Notes: generated from the sequence alone by a model not told the origin. A DNA stretch of 64,000 nt from Actinorhabdospora filicis (GCF_030269765.1 NZ_BSTX01000004.1:628990-692989), one strand, 5' to 3'; numbered from the stretch's first letter, positions 34,901 through 42,023 are shown. Program-made: numbers and translations.

Positions 34901-35028
34901 GCCGAGACCCACTGCCCCGCCTCGGCGGCGAGTAGCGAGAGGAGGCCGCGCGGACGTGCCCCGGTGACCGGGATCGCGCGGCCTTCGTCGTCGGTCGCTT
35001 CGAGCGGCCCGAGGACTGCTATCAACAT
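31948..35028 (-). CDS. SARP/BTAD regulator with NB-ARC ATPase and TPR domains (AfsR-like)
   Basis: 1026 residues. Winged-helix domain (1-90: LLAAEAGQWVSADRIAAALW, then NTVQSAVSRLRTAL), bacterial transcriptional activation domain (95-240), NB-ARC type ATPase with Walker A LTGPGGAGKTRLAL near 270 and VLLVLDNCEHLIDAAA (Walker B), ATSREPLGL, LPLAIELAAARL, then a long TPR-like helical region. This is the architecture of large streptomycete activators of secondary metabolism. CATAAT (35035-35040) ends 6 nt before the ATG, so it may have its own leaderless transcript from within the sdaA end. The target is unknown; a SARP-like repeat array lies at 44332. Confidence 0.9.
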   Translation of the reverse strand: MLIAVLGPLEATDDEGRAIPVTGARPRGLLSLLAAEAGQWVSADRIAAALWPDAPVAANTVQSAVSRLRTALRDRDLIASGPFGYRLGLPPEAVDAHRFTALAAEGRAHLESGDHDTAAAVLRRARELWRGERPDALEEVAAETATALTLRREEAGLDLAEAELALGRADLSTLHARAAAHPLSERAQAQLMRGLAAAGRQAEALQVFETTRGHLAEELGVDPSPVLTEVHKAVLRGQAAPRRDNLPAVLTSFIGRDDDLTALRGIPSRLITLTGPGGAGKTRLALQTAAGDSGDVRLVELAPIADPAEVPSALLTALDLTDTAYARRTAPTPASEPVTRLINALRTKRVLLVLDNCEHLIDAAAAITARLLAECPGVRVLATSREPLGLNGETLYPVAPLASADAVRLLAERGRAARPDFTVEGANRAAVNEICARLDGLPLAIELAAARLRSMTPAELAARLDARFRVLTGGDRTALPRHRTLRAVVDWSWELLDDAERDLLARLSVFAGGATLDAVEAVTDDDPLDALASLVDKSLVVHSADGRYRLLETIREYAAERLTVPVHERHALHHIALAERLEPVLRTGEQLTALDLITHEYENLMAAYRWGVREGRADIALRVVAALGWYWWLRGRRVEGAQMATEALRMDGEAAPLHRAVVNAVGAFHAFDAEPDAGHILAYMHKAREIRDAHGLRAAHPLLRLVDMTVVVMCQQDATAIRDTEPMRDDPDPWMRATVNCFQGALLINLGDLDTAAERLATAAEIYGVNGDRWGLSFVLAEQADMAMWRGEREVATALYARAITAEDELGADPGFSQLHVRRAQGDVDALKRALAAARGVAEHNNVVHAGVFLSDVHRREGRFEQAAEALRDVEPSLDLCAGPPHLQALHATARARLALVLGDLETADAALAESRELSSATGDGPIVSQAIEAAAALAQARGESVRAAELLGEAHLVRGMPDRSSPDVAETVEAARALLGKNAYEAAYARGRARDRDEVIGGEARVPRLAGWRKEPDPGRRVNPR

Positions 35029-35034
35029 GACGCC

Positions 35035-35040
35035 ATTATG
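35035..35040 (-). promoter_or_regulatory. -10-like hexamer for the SARP-type gene
   Basis: On the minus strand CATAAT is followed by GGCGTC and the ATG at 35028. It lies in the 15-bp gap after the sdaA stop and implies a promoter inside the sdaA 3' end. Confidence 0.45.
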
Positions 35041-35043
35041 CCG

Positions 35044-36417
35044 TCAGCATTCAATCACGTTGACGGCAAGCCCTCCTCGCGCGGTCTCCTTGTACTTGAC
35101 CTTCATGTCCGCGCCGGTCTCGCGCATCGTCTTGATCACCTTGTCCAGCGACACGTGGTGCTCGCCGTCCCCCCGCAGCGCCATGCGCGCGGCGGTGATC
35201 GCCTTGATCGAGGCCACCGCGTTGCGCTCGATGCACGGGATCTGCACCAGGCCGCCCACCGGGTCGCAGGTCAGCCCGAGATTGTGCTCCATGGCGATCT
35301 CGGCGGCGTTCTCCACCTGCGCCGGCGTCCCGCCCAGGACCTCGGTGAGCCCGGCGGCGGCCATCGAGCACGCCGAGCCGACCTCACCCTGGCAGCCCAC
35401 CTCGGCGCCGGAAATCGAGGCGTTCTCCTTGAACAGCACGCCGATCGCGGCGGCGGTCAGCAGGAAGCGCACCACGCCCTCGTCGGAGGCGCCCGGCACG
35501 AACCGCCAGTAGTAGTGCAGCACCGCCGGGACGATGCCCGCCGCGCCGTTGGTCGGGGCGGTCACCACCCGTCCGCCGGCGGCGTTCTCCTCGTTGACGG
35601 CGAGGGCGAACAGCGTCACCCAGTCCATCACCCGCAGCGGATCGGTCGCGTAGATCTCCGCCTGGAGGTCCCGGTGCATCCCCGCCGCCCGGCGCGGCAC
35701 CTTCAGCCCGCCCGGCAGGACGCCCTCGGTGGCCACGCCCGTGCGCACGCACTCGCGCATGACGTCCCAGATGTGCAGCAGGCCCGAACGCACGTCGGCC
35801 TCCGAACGCCACGACAGCTCATTGGCCATCATCACGCCCGAGATCGGTAGGCCCGTCGCCTTCGTGATCGCCAGCAGCTCACCGCCGGTCTTGAAGGGGT
35901 GGGCGACCGGGGTGTCGTCCTCCTTGATGGGCGGGGCGTCGGTGCCGCCGGTGTCGTTGACGACGAAACCGCCGCCCACCGAGTAGTAGGTCCGCTCGCG
36001 CAGGACCGCGCCATCGGCGCCCACGGCCCGGAACGTCATCCCGTTCGGGTGGTAGGGGAGGGCCTTGCGGCGGTGCAGGACCAGGTCCCGCCGCTCATCG
36101 AAGCCGACCTCGTGCGTCCCCATCAGGCTGATGCGCTTCGCCACCCGCACGGCGGCCACGCGCTCGCCCACGGCGGCGGTGTCCACCGTCTCGGGGTCCT
36201 CGCCCATCAGGCCGAGGAGTACCGCCTTGTCGGAGCCGTGCCCGTGCCCCGTGGCCCCCAGCGAGCCGAAGAGCTCGGCGCGGACACCGTCGACCTGCGC
36301 CAGGAGGCCGTCGGCCTTCAGGCCGGCGACGAACATGTGGGCGGCCCTCATCGGTCCCACGGTGTGGGAACTCGACGGGCCGATACCGACCTTGAAGAGG
36401 TCGAAGACGCTGATCAC
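35044..36417 (-). CDS. sdaA: L-serine ammonia-lyase, single-chain iron-sulfur type
   Basis: 457 residues; deaminates L-serine to pyruvate and ammonia using a 4Fe-4S cluster. N-terminus ISVFDLFKVGIGPSSSHTVG and middle KFTGGELLAITKATG-like region (FKTGGELLAITKATG) are diagnostic. Cluster cysteines lie in VGCQGEVGSACSMAAAG and LTCDPVGGLVQIPCIERNA. GTG at 36417 has AAGGAG 10 nt upstream; the longer frame to 36483 is rejected. It is followed after 15 bp by the SARP-type gene in the same direction. Confidence 0.95.
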   Translation of the reverse strand: MISVFDLFKVGIGPSSSHTVGPMRAAHMFVAGLKADGLLAQVDGVRAELFGSLGATGHGHGSDKAVLLGLMGEDPETVDTAAVGERVAAVRVAKRISLMGTHEVGFDERRDLVLHRRKALPYHPNGMTFRAVGADGAVLRERTYYSVGGGFVVNDTGGTDAPPIKEDDTPVAHPFKTGGELLAITKATGLPISGVMMANELSWRSEADVRSGLLHIWDVMRECVRTGVATEGVLPGGLKVPRRAAGMHRDLQAEIYATDPLRVMDWVTLFALAVNEENAAGGRVVTAPTNGAAGIVPAVLHYYWRFVPGASDEGVVRFLLTAAAIGVLFKENASISGAEVGCQGEVGSACSMAAAGLTEVLGGTPAQVENAAEIAMEHNLGLTCDPVGGLVQIPCIERNAVASIKAITAARMALRGDGEHHVSLDKVIKTMRETGADMKVKYKETARGGLAVNVIEC

Positions 36418-36573
36418 TGCTGGCTCGCTCCTTAGGCCCTCGGGTTCGCGCCGACCGCGTTGTCGGGTGCCCGGGCGCATCAAGCGTAAACGCCGATCTT
36501 GGCGGGTGAGGGGCGGTGTGACGCGGGCCGTTCGCTGATTGACGCGGCGTTCATCTGGTGGGACGCGCGTGGT

Positions 36574-37188
36574 TCACCGCGGGATCGACTCCAGGACGAT
36601 GACCGCGCCGATGACCATGAAGACCACCGGGACCATCCACTCACCGTAGCGCTCCACGACGGCGATGACCCGCTCGTGCGAACCCAGCCACGACGCCGCC
36701 AGGCACCACACCGCCACGCCCACCGCGAACACCGCGACGGTCACCGCGCTCGGCCACGCGCCGATGGAGCGGAAGACCGGGGTGTAGACCGAGATGTTGT
36801 CCGCGCCGTTGGCCAGCGTCACACCGGCCACCGCGAGCAGCCCACCGGCCACCGGCTTCGGCTCGTCCCCGCCGCCGCCGCGGCGCCGGATCGCCCCGAT
36901 CAGCCCCCGCACCCCGAGCGCGAACGGCACCAGCCCGAGCAGCCCCACCCACCGGTCCGGGACGATCGTCAGGCCCAGCGCGGCCACGCCCGAGATCGCC
37001 ACCAGGGCCGCGATGCCCGCGTACTGCCCGGCCCAGATGTGCCACGCCCTGGGGCGTCCCGTGGCCCGCGAGGACAGGAACAGGACGGTGAGCACGATGA
37101 TGTCGTCGATGTTGGTCCCGGCGAACATGCCCGCCGCCGCCCCGATGGTGCCGCCCATGGACGTGGACGATACCGATGTGACACCCAT
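36574..37188 (-). CDS. CadD-type cadmium resistance/cation transporter
   Basis: 204 residues with about six TMs. The hallmarks are GTNIDDIIVLTVLFL in TM1 and the internal repeat ANGADNISVYTPVF in TM4, as in CadD proteins of the LysE-like superfamily, which give cadmium or other cation tolerance. Charged loop RRRGGGGDEPKP sits between halves. ATG at 37188 has GGAG 4 nt upstream. Divergent from a DinB-family gene. A 156-bp gap with no recognised element separates its end from sdaA. Confidence 0.85.
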   Translation of the reverse strand: MGVTSVSSTSMGGTIGAAAGMFAGTNIDDIIVLTVLFLSSRATGRPRAWHIWAGQYAGIAALVAISGVAALGLTIVPDRWVGLLGLVPFALGVRGLIGAIRRRGGGGDEPKPVAGGLLAVAGVTLANGADNISVYTPVFRSIGAWPSAVTVAVFAVGVAVWCLAASWLGSHERVIAVVERYGEWMVPVVFMVIGAVIVLESIPR

Positions 37189-37198
37189 CACTCTCCGT

Positions 37199-37223
37199 GT
37201 TCCGGCAGTGGAACGTCCGGAAC
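37199..37223. promoter_or_regulatory. inverted repeat between cadD-like and DinB genes
   Basis: GTTCCGG (37199-37205) and CCGGAAC (37217-37223), perfect 7-bp arms with 11 bp between. It sits in the 54-bp divergent gap and could be an operator for the transporter. Confidence 0.4.
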
Positions 37224-37242
37224 CCCTCCTATCGTCATCGGC

Positions 37243-37788
37243 ATGATCGAGTTGACCACGCATTTCGCCGATACCGTCCCCATGCCCGGGGAGATCGAGA
37301 CCATCGTCTTCGCGCTGGACCGCTCCCGCGCCCAGTTCGCCTGGAAGGCCGGCGGCCTGGACGCCGAGGCCCTCGCCCGCCGCCCGCTGCCCTCCCGCAT
37401 CACCCTCGGCGGGCTCGTCAAGCACCTCGCCCTCGTCGAGGAGCTCTTCACCATCGACCTCACCGGCGAGGCCCCCGGCTCGCCGCTCGCCGAGGCCGAC
37501 CACGAGGACCCCGACTGGGCCTGGCGCACCGCCGCGGAGCACACCCCCGACGAGCTGTACGCCATGTGGCGCGACGCCGCCGCCAAATCCCGCGCCGCCC
37601 TCCTGCGGGTGACCGCCGACGGCGGCCTCGACCAGCCCGCGAAGTACTGGCGCAACAACGACGGCGAGACGATCAACCTCCGCCGCCGCATGACCGACCT
37701 GCACGACGAGTACGCCCGCCACGTCGGGCACGCCGACCTCCTGCGCGAGGCCGTCGACGGCCTCGTCGGCGAGGACCCGCCGCGCTAG
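37243..37788 (+). CDS. DinB superfamily protein (DUF664, putative thiol-dependent transferase)
   Basis: 181 residues, four-helix-bundle DinB type. Typical elements: ALDRSRAQFAWKAGGLDAEALARRPLPS near the start with LGGLVKHLALVEELF (metal-ligand His) and the end MTDLHDEYARHVGHADLLRE with further ligand histidines. DUF664 members in actinobacteria include mycothiol-dependent transferases; the exact reaction is unknown. TATCGT (37230-37235) ends 7 nt before the ATG at 37243, and no Shine-Dalgarno is seen. Overlaps the convergent TetR gene by 4 bp. Confidence 0.88.
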   Translation: MIELTTHFADTVPMPGEIETIVFALDRSRAQFAWKAGGLDAEALARRPLPSRITLGGLVKHLALVEELFTIDLTGEAPGSPLAEADHEDPDWAWRTAAEHTPDELYAMWRDAAAKSRAALLRVTADGGLDQPAKYWRNNDGETINLRRRMTDLHDEYARHVGHADLLREAVDGLVGEDPPR

Positions 37789-38342
37789 CCCCCGGCCAGC
37801 CCCTCAAAGAGCAGGGCCAGCGTCCGCTCCCGGAACTCCTCGCCCCACCCCTCGGCCATCGCCTCCTGGCACAGCGCCGACAGCAGCGCGATCAGCTCCT
37901 CGGTCACCAGGTCCGCGCGGACGCCGCCCGCCGAGCGGGCCCGCTCCACCAGCCGGTCGATCGCCGGCCGCAGCCGCGACAGCGCGTCGCCCACGTGGAC
38001 GCGCGTCCCGGTCTCGGCGAGCCGGGCGAAGACCGCCCGGTTGTCCGCCCCCACCGCCAGGACCCGCGCGCAGAACAGCCGCAGCGCGCTCGCGTCGGGC
38101 GCCCCGGCCAGCGCGTCGACGTCGGCGACCAGGCCGTCCTGGAGGCTCATCACCACGGCCTTGAGCAGGTCGGGCTTGGTGGGGAAGTGCCGGAACACCG
38201 TCCCGATGGCGACTCCGGCCCGGGCGGCGACCTCTTCGGTGGACGCCGAGGCGCCCCGCTCGGCGAACACCCCGACGGCGGCGTCGAGGATGCGCGCGCG
38301 GTTGCGCCGGGCGTCGGCGCGCAGCGGGCGGGGTGTCTCCAC
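37785..38342 (-). CDS. TetR family regulator of SnoaL-like gene
   Basis: 185 residues. DNA-binding helices 10-60 (RARILDAAVGVFAERGASAS, then TEEVAARAGVAIGTVFRHFP), C-terminal domain of the TetR_C SbtR-like type (LLKAVVMSLQDGLVADVDAL). GTG at 38342 is chosen since GGAGGT lies just upstream; frames reaching 38396 would run through the operators. It is divergent from a SnoaL-like gene with two palindromic sites between. Confidence 0.88.
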   Translation of the reverse strand: METPRPLRADARRNRARILDAAVGVFAERGASASTEEVAARAGVAIGTVFRHFPTKPDLLKAVVMSLQDGLVADVDALAGAPDASALRLFCARVLAVGADNRAVFARLAETGTRVHVGDALSRLRPAIDRLVERARSAGGVRADLVTEELIALLSALCQEAMAEGWGEEFRERTLALLFEGLAGG

Positions 38343-38359
38343 GGGACCTCCATGGCCAA

Positions 38360-38399
38360 AGTGAGTGGGACTCACTATATTGATACTGAGTCCCACTCA
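38360..38399. promoter_or_regulatory. two palindromic TetR operators
   Basis: Site 1 AGTGAGT-GGG-ACTCACT (38360-38376, perfect) and site 2 TGAGT-CCC-ACTCA (38387-38399, perfect), centres 25 bp apart. TTGATA (38380-38385) with TAGTTC 17 bp later is a possible plus-strand promoter whose spacer holds site 2. Confidence 0.75.
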
Positions 38400-38418
38400 T
38401 CTTAGTTCAGGAGGCGCC

Positions 38419-38850
38419 ATGACACATTCAGGTGCGGTGACACATTCAGGTGCGGTGACCCCGCGCGAGATCTACCGCCGCATGCGCGAGTCCGTCCTCG
38501 CCGAGGACGCCACCCTGCTCCCCGCCGAACTCCTCGCCGAGGACCTGGTCGTCGAAACGCCCTTCTCGCCCCCCGGCATGCGCCGCTACGAAGGACGCGA
38601 GGCCTGGCTGCGGTTCTTCGCCGAGCGGGCCCTGCCGGTGCGCTTCCACGAGATCCGCGACATCGCCGTCCACGACACCGCCGACCCCGGGGTCATCGTC
38701 GTCGAATACGAGCTGAGCGGCACCGTCACCACCACCGGCGTCACCGCCTCGGCCACCTTCGTCGGCGTCCTCGGCGTCCGCGACGGGCTCATCCGCCTGT
38801 GGCGCGAATACCAGGACGTCCGCGCGATCGCCGAGGCCCTGGCCGCGTGA
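38419..38850 (+). CDS. SnoaL-like/NTF2-fold protein
   Basis: 143 residues. The pattern LAEDLVVETPFSPPGMRRYEGREAWLRFFAER, then FHEIRDIAVHD and a final GVRDGLIRLWREYQD is that of SnoaL-like alpha+beta (NTF2-fold) proteins, which can be isomerases, cyclases or ligand-binding. ATG at 38419 has GGAGG 5 nt upstream. An in-frame 18-bp duplication gives THSGAVTHSGAV at residues 2-13, so a GTG after it could be the ancestral start. Regulated by the divergent TetR. Confidence 0.85.
   Translation: MTHSGAVTHSGAVTPREIYRRMRESVLAEDATLLPAELLAEDLVVETPFSPPGMRRYEGREAWLRFFAERALPVRFHEIRDIAVHDTADPGVIVVEYELSGTVTTTGVTASATFVGVLGVRDGLIRLWREYQDVRAIAEALAA
38421..38456 (+). repeat. 18-bp tandem duplication in coding sequence
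   Basis: Two identical copies of gacacattcaggtgcggt (38421-38438 and 38439-38456), in frame, coding for THSGAV twice right after the start codon. Confidence 0.9.
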
Positions 38851-38854
38851 AGGA

Positions 38855-38876
38855 GGGGCGGCCGCGAGGCCGCCCC
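38855..38876. terminator. bidirectional hairpin
   Basis: Perfect 9-bp stem GGGGCGGCC / GGCCGCCCC with a 4-nt loop GCGA, filling the 31-bp gap between the convergent SnoaL-like and SRPBCC genes. Confidence 0.65.
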
Positions 38877-38881
38877 GTCCG

Positions 38882-39322
38882 TCAGTGCCAGTCGCTGATC
38901 TGGACGTCGTGCGGCGAGGGCTCGCCCTTGCCCGTCTCCACCAGCCGCTTCATGCTCATCAGGAAGGTGGCCCACTTCGTCGAGCAGTGGTTCATGAACT
39001 CCACCCGCTCGCGCCAGCCCTCGTGCTTGAACAGGACGATGGTGAACTCGCCCTCCTGCCGCAGCTCGAAGTGGATCTCGGTGCCCACCCACTCCTCGGG
39101 CCCCTCGGCGACCTCCCAGCGCACGAACTCGGCGGGACGCGTCTCCAGGACGCGCATGTCGAAGCCGCCCGGGGGGAAGCGGAACCGGAGGATGTCGCCC
39201 TCGCCGGTGGTGTCCTCGGTCCACCATCCGGCCAGCCCCTCGACGGTGGTCAGGGCCTTGAAGACGTCCTCGGCCGGCGCGATCACGCCGACGCGGTGCA
39301 GGATCTCGTACAACTCGCTCAC
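38882..39322 (-). CDS. SRPBCC/AHSA1-like protein (second in operon)
   Basis: 146 residues of the START/Bet v1-like fold: LYEILHRVGVIAPAEDVFKA, LAGWWTEDTTGEG, FRWEVAEG-type strand (FVRWEVAEGPEEWVGTEI) and a C-terminal helix EFMNHCSTKWATFLMSMKRL. Such proteins bind small hydrophobic ligands or act like Aha1 activators. GTG start overlaps the ArsR stop (GTGA). Last gene of a three-gene operon with ArsR and another SRPBCC protein. Confidence 0.87.
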   Translation of the reverse strand: MSELYEILHRVGVIAPAEDVFKALTTVEGLAGWWTEDTTGEGDILRFRFPPGGFDMRVLETRPAEFVRWEVAEGPEEWVGTEIHFELRQEGEFTIVLFKHEGWRERVEFMNHCSTKWATFLMSMKRLVETGKGEPSPHDVQISDWH

Positions 39323-39672
39323 TCCTTCTCGTTCCGCGCGCGCTGAATGGCCTCGGCGATGTCCTTGATCCGGCGCAGCCGGGCGTCCCACGCCGCGGCG
39401 ACCGAACTGAACTGGGACACCGCGAGGGATAGCCGGTCCTCGTCGACGCTGTAGCGCCGCTCGCGCCCGGCGGGCGCGGAGTGGACGAGACCGGCGCGGT
39501 CGAGGACCGCGAGGTGCTTGGCGATCGCCTGCCGGGTGACGGGCAGCCGCTGGCTCAGGGCCGTGGCGGTCCCGCCGCCCTCGGCCAGGAGCAGGTCGAG
39601 CATCCGGCGGCGGATCGGGTCCCCGATCGCCGACCAGAGCTCGTCGTCGACGGGGTGGTCGAAGCGGCTCAC
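39319..39672 (-). CDS. ArsR family regulator
   Basis: 117 residues. Winged helix with DELWSAIGDPIRRRMLDLLL, TATALSQRLPVTRQAIAKHL and AVLDRAGLVHSAPAGRERRY; no metal-binding cysteines, so it belongs to the non-metal group often linked with SRPBCC proteins. GTG at 39672 overlaps the upstream gene's stop (GTGA). It probably represses this operon by binding the two GCAACC-TTT-GGTTGC sites upstream. Confidence 0.9.
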   Translation of the reverse strand: MSRFDHPVDDELWSAIGDPIRRRMLDLLLAEGGGTATALSQRLPVTRQAIAKHLAVLDRAGLVHSAPAGRERRYSVDEDRLSLAVSQFSSVAAAWDARLRRIKDIAEAIQRARNEKE

Positions 39673-40058
39673 GCCGCGACGGTGGTCGGCACGTACTCCA
39701 CCAGGCGCGGCAGGAAGTGGTCCCAGCCCCGCACGTTCTCGGCGTGCCCGGCCGCGTCGGCGTGCCCGGACTCCACGAACCGCACCAGGGTGCCGGTGCC
39801 GGAGGGGGTCAGGGTGAAGGTGACCTGGAGGTCCTCGGCCCAGGTGAAGGCGAAGCGGCTCACCGGGATGGCCTCGTCGACGGTGAGGGGCACGGAGGGG
39901 TAGTCGGGCAGGAAGGCGATGGTGCCGGGCTCGCCGGGGGCCAGGCTCACCTTCGCCTCGTCCGGCCACCACTTCACCAGGTGCTCGGGCGAGGTGAGCA
40001 CCTCGTAGACGATCTCGGGACTGGCCTCGATGTGGAGTTCGCGCTCGATGGTGGTCAT
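39669..40058 (-). CDS. SRPBCC/AHSA1-like protein (first in operon)
   Basis: 129 residues: TIERELHIEASPEIVYEVLT, SPEHLVKWWPDEAKVSLAPG and a C-terminal helical end NVRGWDHFLPRLVEYV. Same fold family as the third gene of the operon, but only distantly similar. ATG at 40058 has GAGAGGA 5 nt upstream. First gene of the SRPBCC-ArsR-SRPBCC operon, with its promoter flanked by two perfect dyads. Confidence 0.88.
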   Translation of the reverse strand: MTTIERELHIEASPEIVYEVLTSPEHLVKWWPDEAKVSLAPGEPGTIAFLPDYPSVPLTVDEAIPVSRFAFTWAEDLQVTFTLTPSGTGTLVRFVESGHADAAGHAENVRGWDHFLPRLVEYVPTTVAA

Positions 40059-40068
40059 GATGTCCTCT

Positions 40069-40129
40069 CGCAACCTTTGGTTGCGAATGAACCTACCGCG
40101 CCGGAAGCAGATGTGCAACCTTTGGTTGC
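40069..40129 (-). promoter_or_regulatory. promoter with two ArsR-type operators
   Basis: On the minus strand TTGCAC (40113-40118) and TAGGTT (40090-40095) are separated by 17 bp. Two copies of GCAACCTTTGGTTGC lie at 40115-40129, over the -35, and 40070-40084, over the expected transcription start. The lower copy extends to CGCAACCTTTGGTTGCG. The upper one lies in the last codons of the EamA gene. Confidence 0.75.
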
Positions 40130-41007
40130 GCGCGGGGACGCGACCGCAGCGCGCCGAACCCGATCGCGGTGAGCAGCAGCGCGCACCCGGCCAGCTGCGC
40201 CGCCGAGGGCGCCTCGCCCAGCAGGGCGGTGGCCAGCGCCATCGTCAGCATCGGCTGGAGCAACAGCAGCAGTCCCGACACCGCCAGCGGCAGCTTCGGC
40301 AGGTTCACCGTGATCAGCAGCCACCCGGCGACCTGCGGGCCCAGCGCCAGCAGCAACACCCAGCCGTGCGAGGGCCACGACGGCGTCAGCCCGCCGTCGC
40401 CGACGGCCAGCGCCGCCACCAGCGCGCCCAGCGCGGCGACGCCGGTGACGTCCCGCAGCATCGCCACCGGCCGGTCGGCGCCGTGCCGCTGCGCCTGCCG
40501 CACCGCCATCAGGAACCCGCCGTAGCAGAGGGAGTTGGCCAGCCCGGCCAGCGCGCCCAGGACCGGGTCGGAGCCGGTGGCGCCGCCGATCACCCCGGAG
40601 ACCAGCACGACCCCCAGCAGCGCGGGCCCCAGCGCCAGGACCAGGCGGCGCGGCGGCTTCTCGGCCAGCAGCCACCAGCCGCCGACGGCGACCACGAGGA
40701 CCTGGAGGTTGCAGATCACCGTGGCCACCCCGGCCCCGATCAGCGACACCGCCAGGTTCTGCATGACCCCGGCCGCCCCGAACAGCAGCCCGGCCAGCAC
40801 ACACCAGGCGCGCTGCCGGGCGGTCCGCCGCGCCCCACGCCGCTCGAACAGCGCCAGCAGGGCCAGCACCGGCAGCGCGTACCCGTTGCGCAGGGCGGCC
40901 GTCGTCGTCGCGGGCAGGTCGGCGAGCTTGACCAGGACCGCCGAGGTCGAGATGACCGCCGCCCCCAGCGCGCCGGTGAGCAGCGCGCGGTCGCCGCCCA
41001 GGTTCAC
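40093..41007 (-). CDS. EamA/DMT family exporter
   Basis: 304 residues with about ten TM helices in two EamA repeats (GALGAAVISTSAVLVKLADL in the first; LGALAGLANSLCYGGFLMAV and LPLAVSGLLLLLQPMLTMAL in the second). DMT transporters export amino acids or other small metabolites. GTG at 41007 overlaps the stop of the PLP enzyme gene (GTGA), so they are coupled; the exporter may remove a product or substrate of that enzyme. Its 3' end contains one operator of the next operon. Confidence 0.88.
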   Translation of the reverse strand: MNLGGDRALLTGALGAAVISTSAVLVKLADLPATTTAALRNGYALPVLALLALFERRGARRTARQRAWCVLAGLLFGAAGVMQNLAVSLIGAGVATVICNLQVLVVAVGGWWLLAEKPPRRLVLALGPALLGVVLVSGVIGGATGSDPVLGALAGLANSLCYGGFLMAVRQAQRHGADRPVAMLRDVTGVAALGALVAALAVGDGGLTPSWPSHGWVLLLALGPQVAGWLLITVNLPKLPLAVSGLLLLLQPMLTMALATALLGEAPSAAQLAGCALLLTAIGFGALRSRPRAQPKVAHLLPAR

Positions 41008-41954
41008 CGGGACAGCTCCAGCGCCATCGACCGCAGCTGCTCCGGACGCGGGTTGGCGCCGGTGAACACCGTCGCCACGGAGGTCTCCGGGACCAGGCCC
41101 CCGGCGATCGCGGCGAGCCCGGCGGCGCCGGCCGGTTCGAGCAGGACGCCGAGGGTGCGCGCGGCCAGCGTCATCGCCGAGGCGATCTGCGCGTCGTCGA
41201 CCACCACGATCTCGTCCACCAGCTCGGTGGCCCGCGCCACGGCCTCGGCGAAGGGCCGCTGGACGCCGATGCCGTCGGCGAAGGTGTCCACGGCGGGCAG
41301 GCTGACGACGCGCCCGGCGCGCAGGCTCTCGCGCATGCTCGCCGCGCCCGCCGCGTTCACCCCGACGATCCGCACGCCCGGCCGCTTCGCCTTGAGCCAG
41401 CGGCCGACGCCGTTGATGAGGGCGCCGTCGCCGACCGGCAGGACGACCGCCTCCAGGTCCTTGATGGTGGCCAGCTCGACGCCGATGGTGCCCGCGCCCT
41501 CGGCGACCCGGACCTCGCGCCCGTCCTGGAGGCAGCGGACGTGCGTGTGGGACGCCGCGTACTCCTCGGCGGCGATCCGCGCGGTCTCCCCGTCGGCCCC
41601 GGCGAGGGTGACGGTGGCGCCGAGGGCCTCCATGCGGGCGCGCTTGCCGGGGTTGATGGACTCGGCGACGAAGACCTCCACGGGGATGCCGCGCGCGCGT
41701 CCGCAGTAGGCCATGGCCTGCCCGAAGTTCCCGGCCGAGGCGCACACGACCTTCTGGCCGGGGGCGATGTCGCGCAGGAGGTAGTCGGCGCCGCGCCCCT
41801 TGAAGCTGCGGATGGGGTTGGCGGTCTCCAGCTTGACGGTGACGGCGCGGCCGAGGGTCGCGGAGAGGTTCTCGTCCACGTACTGGGGGGTGTGCAGGAA
41901 GACGGGGTCGATGACGGCGGCGGCTTCTTCGATGCGGGCGAGGTCGATGTCCAT
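41004..41954 (-). CDS. PLP-dependent ammonia-lyase (threonine/serine dehydratase-like)
   Basis: 316 residues of the tryptophan-synthase-beta fold. The PLP lysine is Lys52 in PIRSFKGRGADYLL; VCASAGNFGQAMAYC gives the Asn/Gly substrate loop and VLPVGDGALINGVG replaces the usual Gly-rich phosphate loop GGGGL. LLEPAGAAGLAA is the C-terminal motif. It lacks an ACT domain. TAGCTT ends 6 nt before the ATG. The likely reaction is deamination of a hydroxyamino acid, but the substrate is uncertain. Divergent from an Lrp/AsnC regulator. Confidence 0.87.
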   Translation of the reverse strand: MDIDLARIEEAAAVIDPVFLHTPQYVDENLSATLGRAVTVKLETANPIRSFKGRGADYLLRDIAPGQKVVCASAGNFGQAMAYCGRARGIPVEVFVAESINPGKRARMEALGATVTLAGADGETARIAAEEYAASHTHVRCLQDGREVRVAEGAGTIGVELATIKDLEAVVLPVGDGALINGVGRWLKAKRPGVRIVGVNAAGAASMRESLRAGRVVSLPAVDTFADGIGVQRPFAEAVARATELVDEIVVVDDAQIASAMTLAARTLGVLLEPAGAAGLAAIAGGLVPETSVATVFTGANPRPEQLRSMALELSR

Positions 41955-41991
41955 GCCCTGAAGCTATGGGAAGTGATGATCTACGCGATTG

Positions 41992-42018
41992 AAAGTTTTG
42001 GCGCCGAAGCGCAAAGTT
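41992..42018. promoter_or_regulatory. paired AAAGTT direct repeats in Lrp divergent gap
   Basis: AAAGTT at 41992-41997 and again at 42013-42018, 21 bp (two helical turns) apart, in the 69-bp gap between the divergent PLP enzyme and Lrp genes. Possible regulator contacts; weak evidence. Confidence 0.3.
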
Positions 42019-42023
42019 GTTGC

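Noticed and set aside
36418..36573. Glycine or other riboswitch upstream of sdaA
   Set aside because: No conserved aptamer motif is visible; the 156-bp gap shows only the sdaA ribosome site.
37785..38396. Extended TetR start at 38396
   Set aside because: It would place both operator palindromes within the coding sequence; the GTG at 38342 has a good ribosome site.
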